NCBI GenBank assembly: GCA_009602725.1
Contig: WELB01000143.1
Coordinates: forward strand, 26,304-90,303
Length of the DNA: 64,000 nt
Source: Spirogloea muscicola
Lineage: Eukaryota; Streptophyta; Zygnematophyceae; Spirogloeales; Spirogloeaceae
Reading direction: 5' to 3'
The translations under genes were made by a program, and so were the position numbers. The notes below the pieces were generated by a model, which was not told the origin of the DNA, ran no database searches, and saw only the letters and a list, made by a program, of their open reading frames with translations. Below are positions 1 through 10,232 of the stretch, in pieces; position 1 is the first letter of the stretch, and each line of letters starts with the position of its first letter.

Positions 1-240
1 CGTGAGGAGTGCAACGCATTGCAGATCCCCATCCGACAAGCCCTCCTGACCTCCGGTTCCCAGCTCGGCGTGCCCCTCCTGGGCGTGCCCCCCCTCTTGG
101 GCGTGACCCGCTTGGGCGTGCCCCGCTTGGGCGTGCCCCGCTTGGGCGTGCTCCGCAGCAGCCACCGTGCCTCGGCAGCCGCTGCCTTAGCAGCCGACCG
201 CTTTACCTCCCGAGGAGGGCCGCGCACTGTGTGCGATATC
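1..240 (-). pseudogene. Gag N-terminal fragment, Ty3/gypsy family A
   Basis: Read on the minus strand, this is the start of a family-A Gag, running off the left edge of the window. It matches the gag at 8402-9579: an ATG followed by a SHT-type start, an Ala-rich stretch, then pentapeptide units of the type GHAQA/GHAQE encoded by 15-bp repeats at about 65-155. One repeat carries three extra bases. Gag is the nucleocapsid/capsid protein of the retrotransposon. Only the N-terminus is in view, so intactness beyond the edge is unknown. The LTR and leader that belong to it lie at 241-1281. Confidence 0.7.
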
Positions 241-741
241 ATGCTGTCTGAAGAGCACTGAGTGATCAATTCAGGCTCCGGCAGTCAGCATATCACACAC
301 TCCATACTGCAGTACAGGGCATCGCAAGACTGGTGCACCAGCGAGCGAGCAAGCAAGGCAGCGCGCAACTTCACACCTCAATCAGCAGGCAGGCAGACAG
401 CCGCAATTATGACCAGGACCGATGCACTCTGTTTATGCTGGCCACACGACTAATGCTTACCACAGAAAGGCTGCAGGCTCAAGCCACACCTCAAAAGAAG
501 CGTACGCAGCAAGTGGTCCTCAAGGATCAGGCTGTCAAATTGGCTATAATCGATGCTGGCTCACTGCGCAAAGATGACTCCGCTTCTGGCGCTTCCTCTA
601 AGCCGCCTCATGGACGTCTGGCAAGGCACTTATTTTCAACAGAAAAAGTTAGGCCAGCACATCAGGGAGATCCTTGCATCATCAGCGACGAGCACAATAT
701 GTCACGAGTGCGATGCATGCAAGACAGCCTCTGATACCAAA
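241..741 (-). mobile_element. 5' leader of family-A element with primer binding site
   Basis: Untranslated leader between the LTR at 742-1281 and the gag start. The minus-strand primer binding site TGGTATCAGAG lies at 729-739, two bases inside the LTR. It is the standard complement of the initiator Met tRNA 3' end used by many Ty1 and Ty3 elements. The same leader is recognisable at 8021-8401 and 13126-13580. Confidence 0.75.
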
Positions 742-1281
742 TGTAGTGAACTCGCCCTACACACGCAGTTCGGGTGAGTTGTCCTTATTGAGTTCGGCTG
801 TAGGGATTTGTGACCAACCCACTACACAGGCAAAGCATTTGCGCATTGGCGCAGCGGAAGACAGGCCCTGTGGCGCCGCCGTCCGCCGGCATCTCCACCT
901 CCTGGGCGTAGGCCGGCGCAGCAAGCCCCGCAGCAGAGTGCGGCGGCGGCTACGGCAGCGAGCAGCGGCAAGGCTACTGCTGGGCTTTACCGGTTGAACT
1001 CCCCATTCAGCCTCAGCCCCAAGGCTTCTCGTGCTTCACCGTGCCCACCCCCCTCCAGAAGTGTGAGCGGGTCGCCCCGTGGCCCGCCTTGCGGCGGGCC
1101 AAAGACCTCCCTTGAATGGTTGGATCCAGGTGAGGGGTATTTCTGGACGGGCGGGGCCCGCACCTGGGTGGGCCCCTTGCCGGCCAGCCAGCCCGCCACC
1201 TGGTGGGCCACTTGTCCCAAATGGCCGGTCATGTAAGAACAAGAGAACCGTGTGGCTTAACCAAACGGCTGGATCATTACA
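742..1281 (-). mobile_element. LTR, family A (5' LTR of the left-edge element)
   Basis: About 540 bp. In its own orientation it starts TGTAATGATCC and ends CACTACA, directly followed by the PBS. It shares long blocks with the LTRs at 7502, 11076, 12572 and 20837: the start region, the central CAGGAGCAGCCTTGCC block and the U5 end. It marks the outer end of the element that runs off the left edge. Confidence 0.85.
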
Positions 1282-1479
1282 GGGACCTTCAGGCGGGGTA
1301 CCCCATGATGGGTGACTCGCTGGGAAGGATGCAACCCGTATGGGCGGGCCGGAGAGCTCTGGGGCGCCGGACTCTTAAGTTCCTGCACCTACTGCCTTGA
1401 CCCCCCATCGCGGGGTGGGCTCTTAAGAAATCGGACGGCGGAGAGAGGCCATCTCTCCGCTAGTCAATCAGTGGAGAAT
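1282..1479. other. Unassigned spacer
   Basis: No gene or known repeat recognised between the LTR and the inverted repeat. It contains a short GC-rich hairpin (CCCCCCATCGCGGGGTGGG at about 1403-1421) of unknown meaning. Confidence 0.4.
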
Positions 1480-1910
1480 GACCTAGCGTCGCCGCCGCCA
1501 CAGCCGCCGGCGAGGGTTCGGAGGTTTTAGGCGCGCGCCGCGTAGGCCAGCACTCCAGGTCAAGGTGGCTAGGGAACCGAAGCGGCGAGAGATACCCCGG
1601 CGGGGGTGACCACGCGAGCTTGAGGGAGGCGAGGAGTTAGTTCTTGGGTGTGCTGACTCTTCTGCCACTCTTCTGCCCTGCATGCCTCACATGGTACCGG
1701 GTGAATAGACATGCAGAAAATGTGGCAGAAGAGTCAGCACACCCAAGAACTAACTCCTCGCCTCCCTCAAGCTCGCGTGGTCACCCCCGCCGGGGTATCT
1801 CTCGCCGCTTCGGTTCCCTAGCCACCTTGACCTGGAGTGCTGGCCTGTGCGGCGCGCGCCTAAAACCTCCGAACCCTCGCCGGCGGCTGTGGCGGCGGCG
1901 ACGCTAGGTC
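1480..1910. repeat. Long inverted repeat, 189-bp arms, 53-bp spacer
   Basis: Arms 1480-1668 and 1722-1910 are reverse complements with only a couple of mismatches (near 1540-1545 against 1845-1850). Outer ends read GACCTAGCG and CGCTAGGTC; inner ends read CTTCTGCCAC and GTGGCAGAAG. The spacer is 1669-1721. The arms are not recognisable as any LTR seen here and carry no convincing protein. It could be a foldback element, a MITE-like element, or an inverted duplication of an LTR piece; an RNA from it would form a long hairpin. Confidence 0.9.
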
Positions 1911-1989
1911 AGGCAGGCTACTGCTAGCTGACAAAGCAGAGTTCTGGCCTGTTGGCGAAGCTTCAGGTGTGGCACCTCGACGCGTAGTT

Positions 1990-3243
1990 AGCGCTATACA
2001 GGCAGGCACGATAATCCTTTCGTGACAAGCTGTGAACATGCAAACTCAGTAAGGCAATCATCTCTCGCAAGCCTACCGTTACTTCAGCCCTTGCGGATTC
2101 CGGAGCGAAATTGGACTGATACAAGTGTGGAATTTACCACACAATTGCCTAAGACGCTGAGCTTTTCATGCCATTGTCGTCTTTGTGGACGGTCCAAGTT
2201 TATGGTGCATTTTGCTCCAAGCCTACGCGGGCATCAGCGAAGGATATCGTTAGCATCTTTGTGGAAAAGGTGTGGAAGCTGCATGGTGTACCTGAGAGGC
2301 TGGTCTCGGATCGCGATTTTCGCTTTACAAGTCACTTCTGGATAGAATTTTGCAAGCTTATTGGCACGAAGCCGGCCATGTCCACAGCCAAAGTGATGGC
2401 CGAACGGAGAGAATGAATCGAGTTCTCGAGGACATGCTGTGGCACTATGTCAATCCCAGCCAGGCTGACTGGGATAAGTATTAGGCTCCAGCTGAGTATG
2501 CTGTGAATAATGGCTATCATGAGTCCACCAAGGAGACACCCTTCTTCTTCGATTATGGTGAGCATCCCGAGCACCAATTTAGTTGGGGAGGCCGGACGAG
2601 TTCCCGCCGCGGTAGCCTTTACTAGGAGCCTCTTGGAGGCCCGGAGACGGGCTCGGCATTGGACATTGCCCAGCGGCGCCAGAAGGCTTATGCAGACAGA
2701 CTTCGGAAGGATGTGTCCTTCGACGTTGGTGCACAAGGGCTGCTGAGCACGAAGCATTTATCCTTCCGGGCTGTGAATACGCGCAATTTGCTACCCAAGT
2801 GGCTTAGACCATCGCAGTAGTACGCCTTATGAGCAAGGTGTCCTACGCTGCTGCAGACACCGGTGCAGTGGAAGGTCCATAATGCCTTTCATGTGTCTCA
2901 GCTGAGGGCCTTCCGTTCGGATGGCCGTGTCCACCGGCCCCCACCTTCGCTCTTGATCGAGGATGACCTTGAGTTTGAGGTGAAAGGGATTTTGTCGCAC
3001 AGGGACAGTCTCCGAGGGCGCAAAACCCGTGAGTATCTGGTGGAGTGGCTTGGGCATGGGCCTGAGCACAACACGTGGAACCCCACGGCCAATTTGGCAA
3101 ATTCTCCAAATGCTCTCCGGGATACCTGGCCGAGGGTGGTGATTCCCCAAGGCTTGGTCGAGGCCGCATCCGTCGGGCATCATAAACCGTGTCGGCTGTT
3201 TTCTCGCTGTTCTCGAAGACGTGAACACCATTGTAGGGAAGTA
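1990..3243 (+). pseudogene. Pol 3' part: integrase core, C-terminal domain and chromodomain (Ty3 chromovirus)
   Basis: Degenerate plus-strand pol. Visible blocks in order: TDTSVEFTTQLPKT (first integrase Asp region), DAIVVFVD, HGVPERLVSDRDFRFTSHFW (second Asp region), a damaged DGRTERMNR block, then IAQRRQKAYADRLRKDVSF near 2660-2720. The C-terminal reading at 2863-3170 has WKVHNAFHVSQL and a chromodomain (EYLVEWLGHGPEHNTW). Chromodomains direct chromovirus integration to marked chromatin. Stops and frameshifts (for example about 2416 and 2484) kill the frame. A purine-rich run, GTAGGGAAGTA, precedes the LTR start at 3244. Confidence 0.8.
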
Positions 3244-3305
3244 TGTATCGATCAAGCCGTTTGGTTCAGCCACACGGTGCTGTTGGCTATACATGACCGC
3301 TTGCC
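3244..3305 (+). mobile_element. LTR family A, first ~60 bp only
   Basis: Starts TGTATCGATCAAGCCG and follows the family-A start as far as the CATGACCGC block. It is then cut off at the junction with a minus-strand integrase fragment. It is the 3' LTR of the pol fragment at 1990-3243. Confidence 0.7.
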
Positions 3306-3309
3306 ATTT

Positions 3310-4113
3310 GACAGCAGGTGGCCTGCCACCTTATGGACCTTCCACAGCACCGGGGTGTGGGTATGCGCAAGTTGCTACCCACGTGGGTTGGACCACTCGC
3401 AGTACGCCTTCGTGCTCAGCAGCTCTTGTGCACCAACGTCGAAGGACACATCCTTCCGAAGTTTGTCAGCATAAGCCTTCTGGCGCCGCTGGGCAATATC
3501 CAAAGAATACCTAGCTCGTCTCTGAGCCTCCAAGAGGGTCCCAGTAAAGGCTACCGCGGCAGGAACTCGTTCCGGCCTCCCCACCTGAAGTGGAGCTTGG
3601 CGATGCTGACCAAAGTTGAGGAAGAATGGAGTCTCATTCGTGGACGCATGATAAGCATTGTTCACAGCATATTCAGCTGGAGGCCAGTCAGTCTGGCTGG
3701 GACTGACCAAGTGCCTCAGCATGTCCTCGAAAACCCGATTCATCTTCTCAGTTTGGCCATCAGTTCGTGGATGGAATGCTGTGGACATGGACTGCTTCTT
3801 ACCAATAAGCTTGCAAATTTCCTTCCAGAAATGACATGTAAAGCGAGGATCGCGGTCCAGGACCAACCTCTCAGGTACTCCATGCAGCTTCTACACCTTA
3901 TCCACAAAGATGCCAGCGAAAATCTTCGCTGATGCCCGCGTGGTCGTGGGAGCAAAATGCACCATTTACTCAAGCAATCCACAAAGACGACAATGGCATC
4001 ATAGCCGTCCCGCGTCTCAGGCGATTGTGTAATAAATTCCGCACTTTCATGAGGCCAATTCAGCTCCGGAATCTGCAAGGGCTGAAGTAATCCGGCAGGC
4101 TTGCCAGAGATTG
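3310..4113 (-). pseudogene. Integrase fragment, Ty3 chromovirus
   Basis: Minus-strand pol. Reading from 4113 down: KPAGLLQPLQIPELNW, DAIVVFVDCLSKW, then in the frame 3866-3375 LDRDPRFTCHFWKEICKLIG, STAFHPRTDGQTEKMNR (core Glu region), PAEYAVNNAYHAST, VGRPERVPAAVAF and IAQRRQKAYADKLRKDVSF. At least one frameshift separates the two readings. It is better preserved than the plus copy at 1990-2860 and lies head-to-head with it. The 4113 end abuts an LTR of family C with the five bases GATTG at the border. Confidence 0.8.
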
Positions 4114-4798
4114 TGTAACGTCCCCCCTGCTTGGGAGAACCAACCGGTACCGGTAAGCGGCTTCACGCTTGGCTACACGCGCGCCACACGCCCGTCACGC
4201 GCTTCACGCGCCAGTCACGCGCGGCACGCGCCAGTCCCCAGGACTCGTACACCATTCGTCAAGCTCGCGCCACGCGAGCCCGCACCTTGCCCGTCACGCG
4301 CCAGTCGTATCCCCATTGTGCGGGTCTGCTCCTCCGGGGGCCGGACCTTGGGGCTACCCTCGTCACACCCTCGGGGTAGAGGTGGCAGGTCGAACGCTAT
4401 GAGTAGTAGGCCGAGGCCAGACTCGTCAGTCAGACCAGTGACGCCCAGAGAGAGGCACAGCCCTGCGTGCCTGCTGCCGCAGCCGCCGCCCCAGCCCTGC
4501 TGCTGCCGTCTGCTGCCCAGCCCGTCGCCGCAGCTCGCCGCTGCGGACATCGCCGGCTCTCCGTAAGTGCCATGGTTGCGCCCCGTTTAGGGACAGCTAC
4601 TAAACCAGACCCTCTGTAGAGTCGCCGCCTTCTGGCGGCGCCTCAGGGTAAGACTTCCGTTGTGCTATGTGATGCACGTGTGTGCGCTGTGTGCGCTGGC
4701 GTTCCACTATGTACGGGGGTAGTTCCAAAACCCCCTAGGTCTGAACTCAATAAGGACGTACTAACACCTACTGCGTGTATAGGGATCAGGACGTCACA
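4114..4798 (+). mobile_element. LTR family C, copy 1
   Basis: About 685 bp, starting TGTAACGTCCCCCCTGCTTG and ending GACGTCACA. It is homologous along its length to the minus-strand copy at 16792-17471. The left flank GATTG (4109-4113) is the reverse complement of the CAATC that flanks the other copy (16787-16791). No Met-tRNA primer site follows the right end, so the element is broken there. Confidence 0.85.
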
Positions 4799-5552
4799 TG
4801 CAGGCAGCCAATGCCGGCAGCTTTCCAGCTACGAGCGGACACGAATACTCAGCACTTAGCTGGACTGATGGTCCAATCTTCGCTACCCAGCAATATGGCC
4901 CGTTTACAGGCCACTCGGGCAGGACACTGGGACCCACATGGTCTCGTCCATGACGGCCGAATGTGGCATGACACGTGGCCATCAATAGGGGTATACAGGC
5001 AAGGAATTGAATAAGCAGTGGCTGCAGTGGGGCGTTGACAACATTTGCCAAGCCAGGCTCCGCAAGCTTCAACCACAACTCAACCCACAACTGTGACATC
5101 ACATTTTCATTGCTGTGGGCAATGAATTCCCAATGGAAGTAGGTGACACCGAAGTGCTACTGATCAGGGCCACAAGGGCCTTGAGGTCAACGAGGATGGC
5201 GGACAGCCACATTCTCATCGCACTTAGTGCCAAGCACCATACTGCCAGTACGGTGCTTAGAGTGTGCACTCGGCACAAACCAGGGTGAGGGGCCAACACC
5301 TGAGGTACGGCAAGGCGAGGAGCAAAGCAAGGATCACCTATGCGAAGGCATCACATAATACGGATCTCACGACGAAGTCCACGACGTCCATGGGCACATA
5401 GCCACACTAAGCCCAGCTTAATCGGTGTCGTATCACACTAGGGCCCATGTCTTACACACTAGACGAATACGGTTGTCACAGATAATTGAACGTTGGCGTA
5501 CTTCCACACTAAGCAGCAACTGACGAAGCGGCAAGCTCGGTGAGCTCAATGT
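4799..5552. other. Unassigned sequence beside LTR C
   Basis: No recognisable protein, LTR or tail. It may be decayed internal sequence of a family-C element, but no primer site or gag motif was found. Confidence 0.35.
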
Positions 5553-6270
5553 GTGGCATCATTCCGGATCCAGTGGGCATACCGCCCTGGAAGGCTCAAT
5601 GTTGCGGACCCGGTGAGCCACAACATTGCAGGGGCTGCTGCAGTGACTGCCTTGAACGCGTTGGGAATAGAATGCAGTCTTGCGTCCTGCTCGGGCGCTT
5701 ATCGGCAACCTTCTGCCAACCTCTCTGATGTGTACGTGCGTTCTTTTTATGAATGTGGCAAAGACCCTTGTTCTGCAGAGGCAAGCAACGTACGCATACT
5801 CTCCAATGACAATGGCTTTTGGTGGCACGGCGACGCCATTGTGGTCCCTGACTACAATGCTATGTGGACCACCATCATGGAGGAGCTGCATAATACGCCA
5901 TACTGATACGCCATACAGGGGTCATCTGGGAGTCAAGAAGACCAAAAGGGCTGTGAGACGCCTTTCGAGGTGCGCAGGCTGTTCAGCCCAGGTTTATGCT
6001 TTTGTACAAAGCTGTGCCACACGCAAACGAGCAAGGCATCTCTCTCTAGGAAGCCAGCCGGACTCTCAATTCAACCCCTCGGGATTCGTGAGAAAAATTG
6101 GGATGATGCAAGTCTTGATTACATCACACAATTGCCTAAGACGCGGAATGCATCGGATGCCATTGTCGTCTTTGTGGATCAGTTGAGCAAAATGGTGCAC
6201 TTTGCTCCAACGACCACGTGTGCCTCAGCGAGGGACTATGCTGGCATCTTTGTCGATAAGGTGTGAAAGT
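5553..6270 (+). pseudogene. Pol fragment: RNase H tail and integrase N-terminal half
   Basis: The frame at 5553-5906 reads IQWAYRPGRLNVADPVSHN, the conserved end of the Ty3 RNase H region. It is followed by NGFWWHGDAIVVPDYNAMW and EELHNTPY. The integrase zinc domain follows: RGHLGVKKTKRAVRRL then a CATCKRAK-type C-x-x-C block (about 5915-6035) with a frameshift. Next come DASLDYITQLPKT, DAIVVFVDQLSKMVHFAP and DYAGIFVDKV. Integrase joins the cDNA to host DNA. A TGA at 6263-6265 lies where the paralogues have Trp, and a solo LTR D interrupts the frame right after it. Confidence 0.8.
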
Positions 6271-6975
6271 TGTAACGATGCTGTGGGTTGCCAAGCCCGG
6301 GCTGCCGGCGAGGCGAGGAAAAGCCGGGAAGGCATTGAGTTGGGGCTACAACGGTAAAATGAGCAACGGTGTTTGCAGGGGCAAGGGTCCAGGGGTCTGA
6401 GGTTGGGTGACGAACTCACCCCTTTCCCATCTCGGGTCCCCCCTATATAGCCCGACGGACTGCGAGCCCGGCCACATGGGACCGGGTGAGATTATTTGCA
6501 CCCAGTCTCTGGTTGACGACCCGTGCACAATCTGTCGACGGCTTTCAACAGGCTACCACCGACAATCTACTCATCAATCGGCCACCACCGCCATACTGAC
6601 AGTCCCCCGTCAACGCCCTGTCCATAGCAGCTGACGGTACTGCCCTCGGGCTATCGTGAGCCGTCTATCGTTCCTGTCAACACTAACGGCTAACTACGCC
6701 GTCAAGGCAGTCTACAGCGCTGCCGCCTCCCGTCACCGTTCCAGCGCCAGCACCATGCTGTCTTACGCGTCACGACTCCTGGTTGCGCCGCTCTCAGCTC
6801 AAGGTTGAAACCACGCTTCCCAGCCTGGTGAAATGTCCGTCTCCAGGCATCTGTCGGGCCTTCCTGCGCCCCTGACAGTCGATATATTTGTCAGCCGGAT
6901 GAAGTGTCTAGTCTCCAGGCATCTGTCAATGCTTTACTGCTGCATTGACATTCCAGCCATGTAAATTTCGTTACA
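6271..6975 (+). mobile_element. Solo LTR, family D
   Basis: 705 bp with perfect 7-bp inverted ends, TGTAACG and CGTTACA. Flanks are AAAGT (6266-6270) and GAAGT (6976-6980), a 5-bp target duplication with one mutated base. Removing the LTR and one flank restores the integrase reading across the site. No internal region is present, as expected of a solo LTR left by LTR-LTR recombination. Confidence 0.9.
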
Positions 6976-7496
6976 GAAGTTGCATGGCGTACCCAAGAGG
7001 GTGGTCTCAGACCGCGATCTTAGATTCACGGGCCACTTCTGGAAGGATGTATGAAAGCTTATTGGCACTAAGCAGGCCATAACCACCGCCTTCCATCCTT
7101 AAAGCAATGGCCAAAACGAGAGGATGAGTAGGATTCTGGAGAACATGCTCCAGCTTTTTACAACCCGAGTCAGACTCTGGCTCCAGCCGATGCGCTGTGA
7201 ACAATGCCTATCATGAGTTCACCAGAGAGACACCCTTGTTCCTCGAGACTGTCAGCATCCCCGAGCACCTTAGCAGGTGGGAAGGCCGAAACGCGTTCCG
7301 GCCGCTGTCGCCTTTACTGACATATTTCTTGGAGCCCAAAGACGGGCTCGGCTTTTTGGAGATTGCCCGGAGAAGGCAGAAGGCTCATGCTGACGACGTC
7401 GGAAGGACGTGTCCTTCGACGGAGGTGCTCAAGCAGTGTTGACTTCACAGCTCCTATTTGTAAAAAAAGGGGTTGAATCTTTCCCCGTGGTACACT
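6976..7496 (+). pseudogene. Integrase core, continuation after solo LTR D
   Basis: Continues the reading from 6270: LHGVPKRVVSDRDLRFTGHFW, a damaged NGQNERMSRILENML block, then VGRPKRVPAAVAF and EIARRRQKAHAD (7280-7400). Several stops. The element is interrupted again at 7501 by a family-A element and resumes at 10075. Confidence 0.75.
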
Positions 7497-7501
7497 TTGT
7501 T

Positions 7502-8020
7502 TGTAACGATCCAGCCGTTCGGTTATGCCACACGGTGTTGTTAGCGTTACATGACCGCTAGCCGCTCGATGGACGAGTGGGCCCGCCCAGGTGCGGGCAA
7601 CTCCCGCCCGTCCTGGACTAACCCTCGCCAGGTTCCACCCTGCCAAGGGGTGACCTTGGGCCCGCCGCAAGGGCAGGCCTTGGGGCGACTCGCTCACACG
7701 CCTGGAGGGGGGTGGCACGGGGGAGCACGAAGAGCCTTGGGGCTGAGGCTCGAGGGGAGTTCGAGCCGGTGAAGCCCAGGAGCAGCCTTGCCGCTGCTCG
7801 CCGCCGCAGCCGCTGCCGCACCTTGCTGCGGGGCCTGCTGCGCCGGCCTGCGCCCAGGAGGTGGAGTCGCCGCCAGACGGCGGCGCCACAGGGCCTGTCT
7901 TCTGCTGCGCCTATGCGCTAGTGCTTTGCCTGGGTAGTGGGTTGGTCCCTAAACCCCCTACAGCTGAACTCAAGAAGGACTGCTCACCCTAACTGCGTGT
8001 ATAGGGCGAGGTCCCTTACA
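7502..8020 (+). mobile_element. LTR family A (5' LTR)
   Basis: 519 bp, from TGTAACGATCCAGCCGTTCG to CCCTTACA, followed by TTTGGTATCAGAGGC, which holds the initiator-Met primer binding site (8023-8033). The end block CTCAAGAAGGACTGCTCACC is shared with the other family-A LTRs. Confidence 0.9.
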
Positions 8021-8401
8021 TTTGGTATCAGAGGCGGTCGTGCATCCATCGCGCTTGTGACATATTGTGCTCGCCGCTGATGATGCAAGGATCACCCTGA
8101 TGTGCTGGCCTGACCTTTTTTCTGTCAAAGATAAAGTGCTTGCCAGACGTTGGTCAGTGAGGCGGCTTATCGGAAGCGCCGGGTGCGGAGCCATCTTTGC
8201 GCTGTGAGCCAGCAACGCCAGATTGACCGACTGATCCTTGAGGACCACTTGCTGCGTTCGCTTCTTTTGAGGTGTGGCTTGAGCCCCTTGCTTGCTCGCT
8301 CGCTGGTGCACCAGTCTTGCGATGTCCTGTATTGCAGTATGGAGTGTGTGATGTGCTGACTGTCGGAGCCTGAATTGATCACTCAGTGTCCTTCAGCCAG
8401 C
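8021..8401 (+). mobile_element. Leader with tRNA-Met primer binding site
   Basis: Untranslated stretch between the 5' LTR and the gag ATG at 8402. TGGTATCAGAG is at 8023-8033. Homologous leaders lie at 241-741 (minus) and 13126-13580. Confidence 0.75.
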
Positions 8402-9579
8402 ATGGTATCACACACCTCCAGTGCGCGGCCGAGCCCTCCTCGGGAGGCAGAGCGGTCGGCTGCTGAGGCAGCGGTTGCTGCAGGGCCAGCTGCTGCGGCA
8501 GTGGCTGCTGCGGAGCACGCCCACGAGGGGCACGCCTACGAGGGGCACGCCCACGAGGGGCACGCCCAAGCGGGGCACGCCCAGGAGGGGCACGTCGAGC
8601 TGGGAGCCGGAGGACTGGAGGGCTTGTCGGCTGGGGACTTGCAACGCGTTGCACTCCTTACTCGGGATCTGGCAGCAGCCCAGTCTACGACGGACCCAGC
8701 TCAACACCGGCTTCTTGCGAGGATCTGCGCGGAGCAGCGCGCCCTCCTCGTCCGACAGCGCGCCAAAGAGCGGCACATGCAAGAGGTGGATGCCTCGTTG
8801 CAGCTGATGCGCAAGAGCAGCGGCAACCCTGAGCATGGACTTGCCAGAGCCCATGCACCCCGACAAATCTCCGGTCACGATGATCGGGGAGGGCTGCAGC
8901 CATGGCTGGATGAAATGGACAAATGGTTCGTCTGCTCCAACACACGGACGCGGGGGCACGCGTGCGCCTCGCTGCCACCTACCTCTCAGGGGAGCCCAGG
9001 GAGGTGTGGAACACCTTGAAGAAGGGCTCCACGCCTGAGGAGTCCGGTGGCTGGGACTTATTCTGCAGCTCGCTTACGTCGGCGTATGGCGACCCACACG
9101 CGGAGCTGCGCGCCCGCGATGAGCTGGATGCTCTCCGCATGAGGGGCGAGGGAAGCAAGGGCTTTGAGCCCTACGTGCGGCGAGTCCGGCTGCTGCTGTC
9201 CAAGCTGCGCAGCGAGCCCATGAAGCCAATTGACTAATGCCAGCGATTTAAGGCTGGACTGCCTTCTCGTTTTTGCAATTGGGTCGCGGTGAATTCCGCA
9301 ACGGCACAACCGGTCACGGACTTCACCAAGATGGTGGAGCACGCCCGCAAGGTGCTCAGCACGCCGGACATTGCCGGTCCGAGCAAGCGTCTCCTGCTGG
9401 AGGCAGGCGGCTTTGATGCAGAACGAGGCAAGAAGCGGTTCGAGCCGAGGCACGGCTTGAACGCTCGACCTCAAGGCGACTTCCCCGAGCCGCGGGTGGA
9501 AGGCGCTGGCAGCTGCTTCAAGTGCGGTGCCAAGAGCCATCAGCTTAGGGACTGCCCGGCGGCAGGTCCCTCTTCCTCA
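8402..9579 (+). pseudogene. Gag, family A, frameshifted
   Basis: Start ATG at 8402 (MVSHTSS). An Ala-rich N-terminus is followed by six pentapeptide units such as GHAHE and GHAQE encoded by 15-bp repeats at 8513-8602. The capsid-like part reads VRLAATYLSGEPREVWNTLKK and SLTSAYGDPHAELRARDEL (about 8950-9240). A zinc knuckle, CFKCGAKSHQLRDC (C-x2-C-x4-H-x4-C), lies at about 9515-9558. There is a frameshift near 8930 and a stop at 9235-9237. Gag would package the element RNA in cytoplasmic particles. The protein ends where the truncated LTR begins. Confidence 0.85.
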
Positions 9580-10069
9580 CGGCCATTTGGGACAAGTGGC
9601 CCGCCAGGTGGCGGGCTGGCTGGCCGGGCAAGGGGCCCACCCAGGTGCGGGCCCCGCCCGTCCAGAAGTACCCCTCACCTGGATCCAACCATTCAAGGGA
9701 GGTCTTTGGCCCGCCGCAAGGCGGGCCACGGGGCGACCCGCTCACACTTCTGGAGGGGGGTGGGCACGGTGAAGCACGAGGAGCCTTGGGGCTGAGGCTG
9801 ACTGGGGAGTTCAACCGGTGAAGCCCAGGAGCAGCCTTGCCGCTGCTCGCCGCCGCAGCCGCCGCCGCACCTTGCTGCGGGGCCTGCTGCGCCGGCCTGC
9901 GCCCAGGAGGTGGAGTCGCCGCCGGACGGCGGCGCCATGGGGCCCGTCTTCCGCTGCGCCTATGCGCTAGTGCTTTGCCTGTGTAGTGGGTTGGTCCCTA
10001 AACCCCCCACAGCCGAACTCAAGAAGGACTGCTCACCCTAACTGCGTGTAGAGGGCGAGGTTCCTTACA
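9580..10069 (+). mobile_element. LTR family A, 5'-truncated (3' LTR)
   Basis: Begins inside the LTR at CGGCCATTTGGGACAAGTGG and runs to the end CCTTACA. About 70 bp of the LTR start and all of pol are lost between the gag zinc knuckle and this point. TTGTT follows as the target duplication. Confidence 0.85.
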
Positions 10070-10074
10070 TTGTT

Positions 10075-10232
10075 GGCAAAGTGTCCTGTGAGCTCGACAC
10101 ACCGGAATAGTGGAAGATTACAACGTATTCCACGTGCTCCGGGACTACGGATGGCCGCGTCCAACCAACCCCACTCTTTCTTGCTCGAGGATGAGCTTGA
10201 GTACGAGTCGGAGGAAAGTTTGTCAGACTGAG
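10075..10232 (+). pseudogene. Integrase C-terminal tail, resumed after the family-A insertion
   Basis: Reads GKVSCELDTPE, stop, then WKIYNVFHVLRDYG and an acidic ELEYESEE stretch, matching the region just before the chromodomain in other copies. It is the continuation of 6976-7496. It is cut off by LTR B at 10233 before the chromodomain itself. Confidence 0.7.

Larger units (their letters stand above)
7497..10074 (+). mobile_element. Family-A element with complete target duplication, pol deleted
   Basis: The element 7502-10069 is flanked by TTGTT at 7497-7501 and 10070-10074. Order: LTR, primer site, leader, gag with zinc knuckle, then directly a 5'-truncated second LTR. All of pol and about 70 bp of the 3' LTR start are missing. 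It inserted into the integrase C-terminal region of an older pol (6976-7496 continuing at 10075). It cannot move without an outside pol. Confidence 0.85.

Noticed and set aside
1644-1907. ORFs on both arms of the inverted repeat
   Set aside because: They mirror each other because the arms are reverse complements; composition is Arg/Pro/Ser-rich with no motif.
8513-8602. 15-bp repeats considered as a CRISPR-like array
   Set aside because: Units are contiguous, in frame and lie inside gag; there are no spacers.
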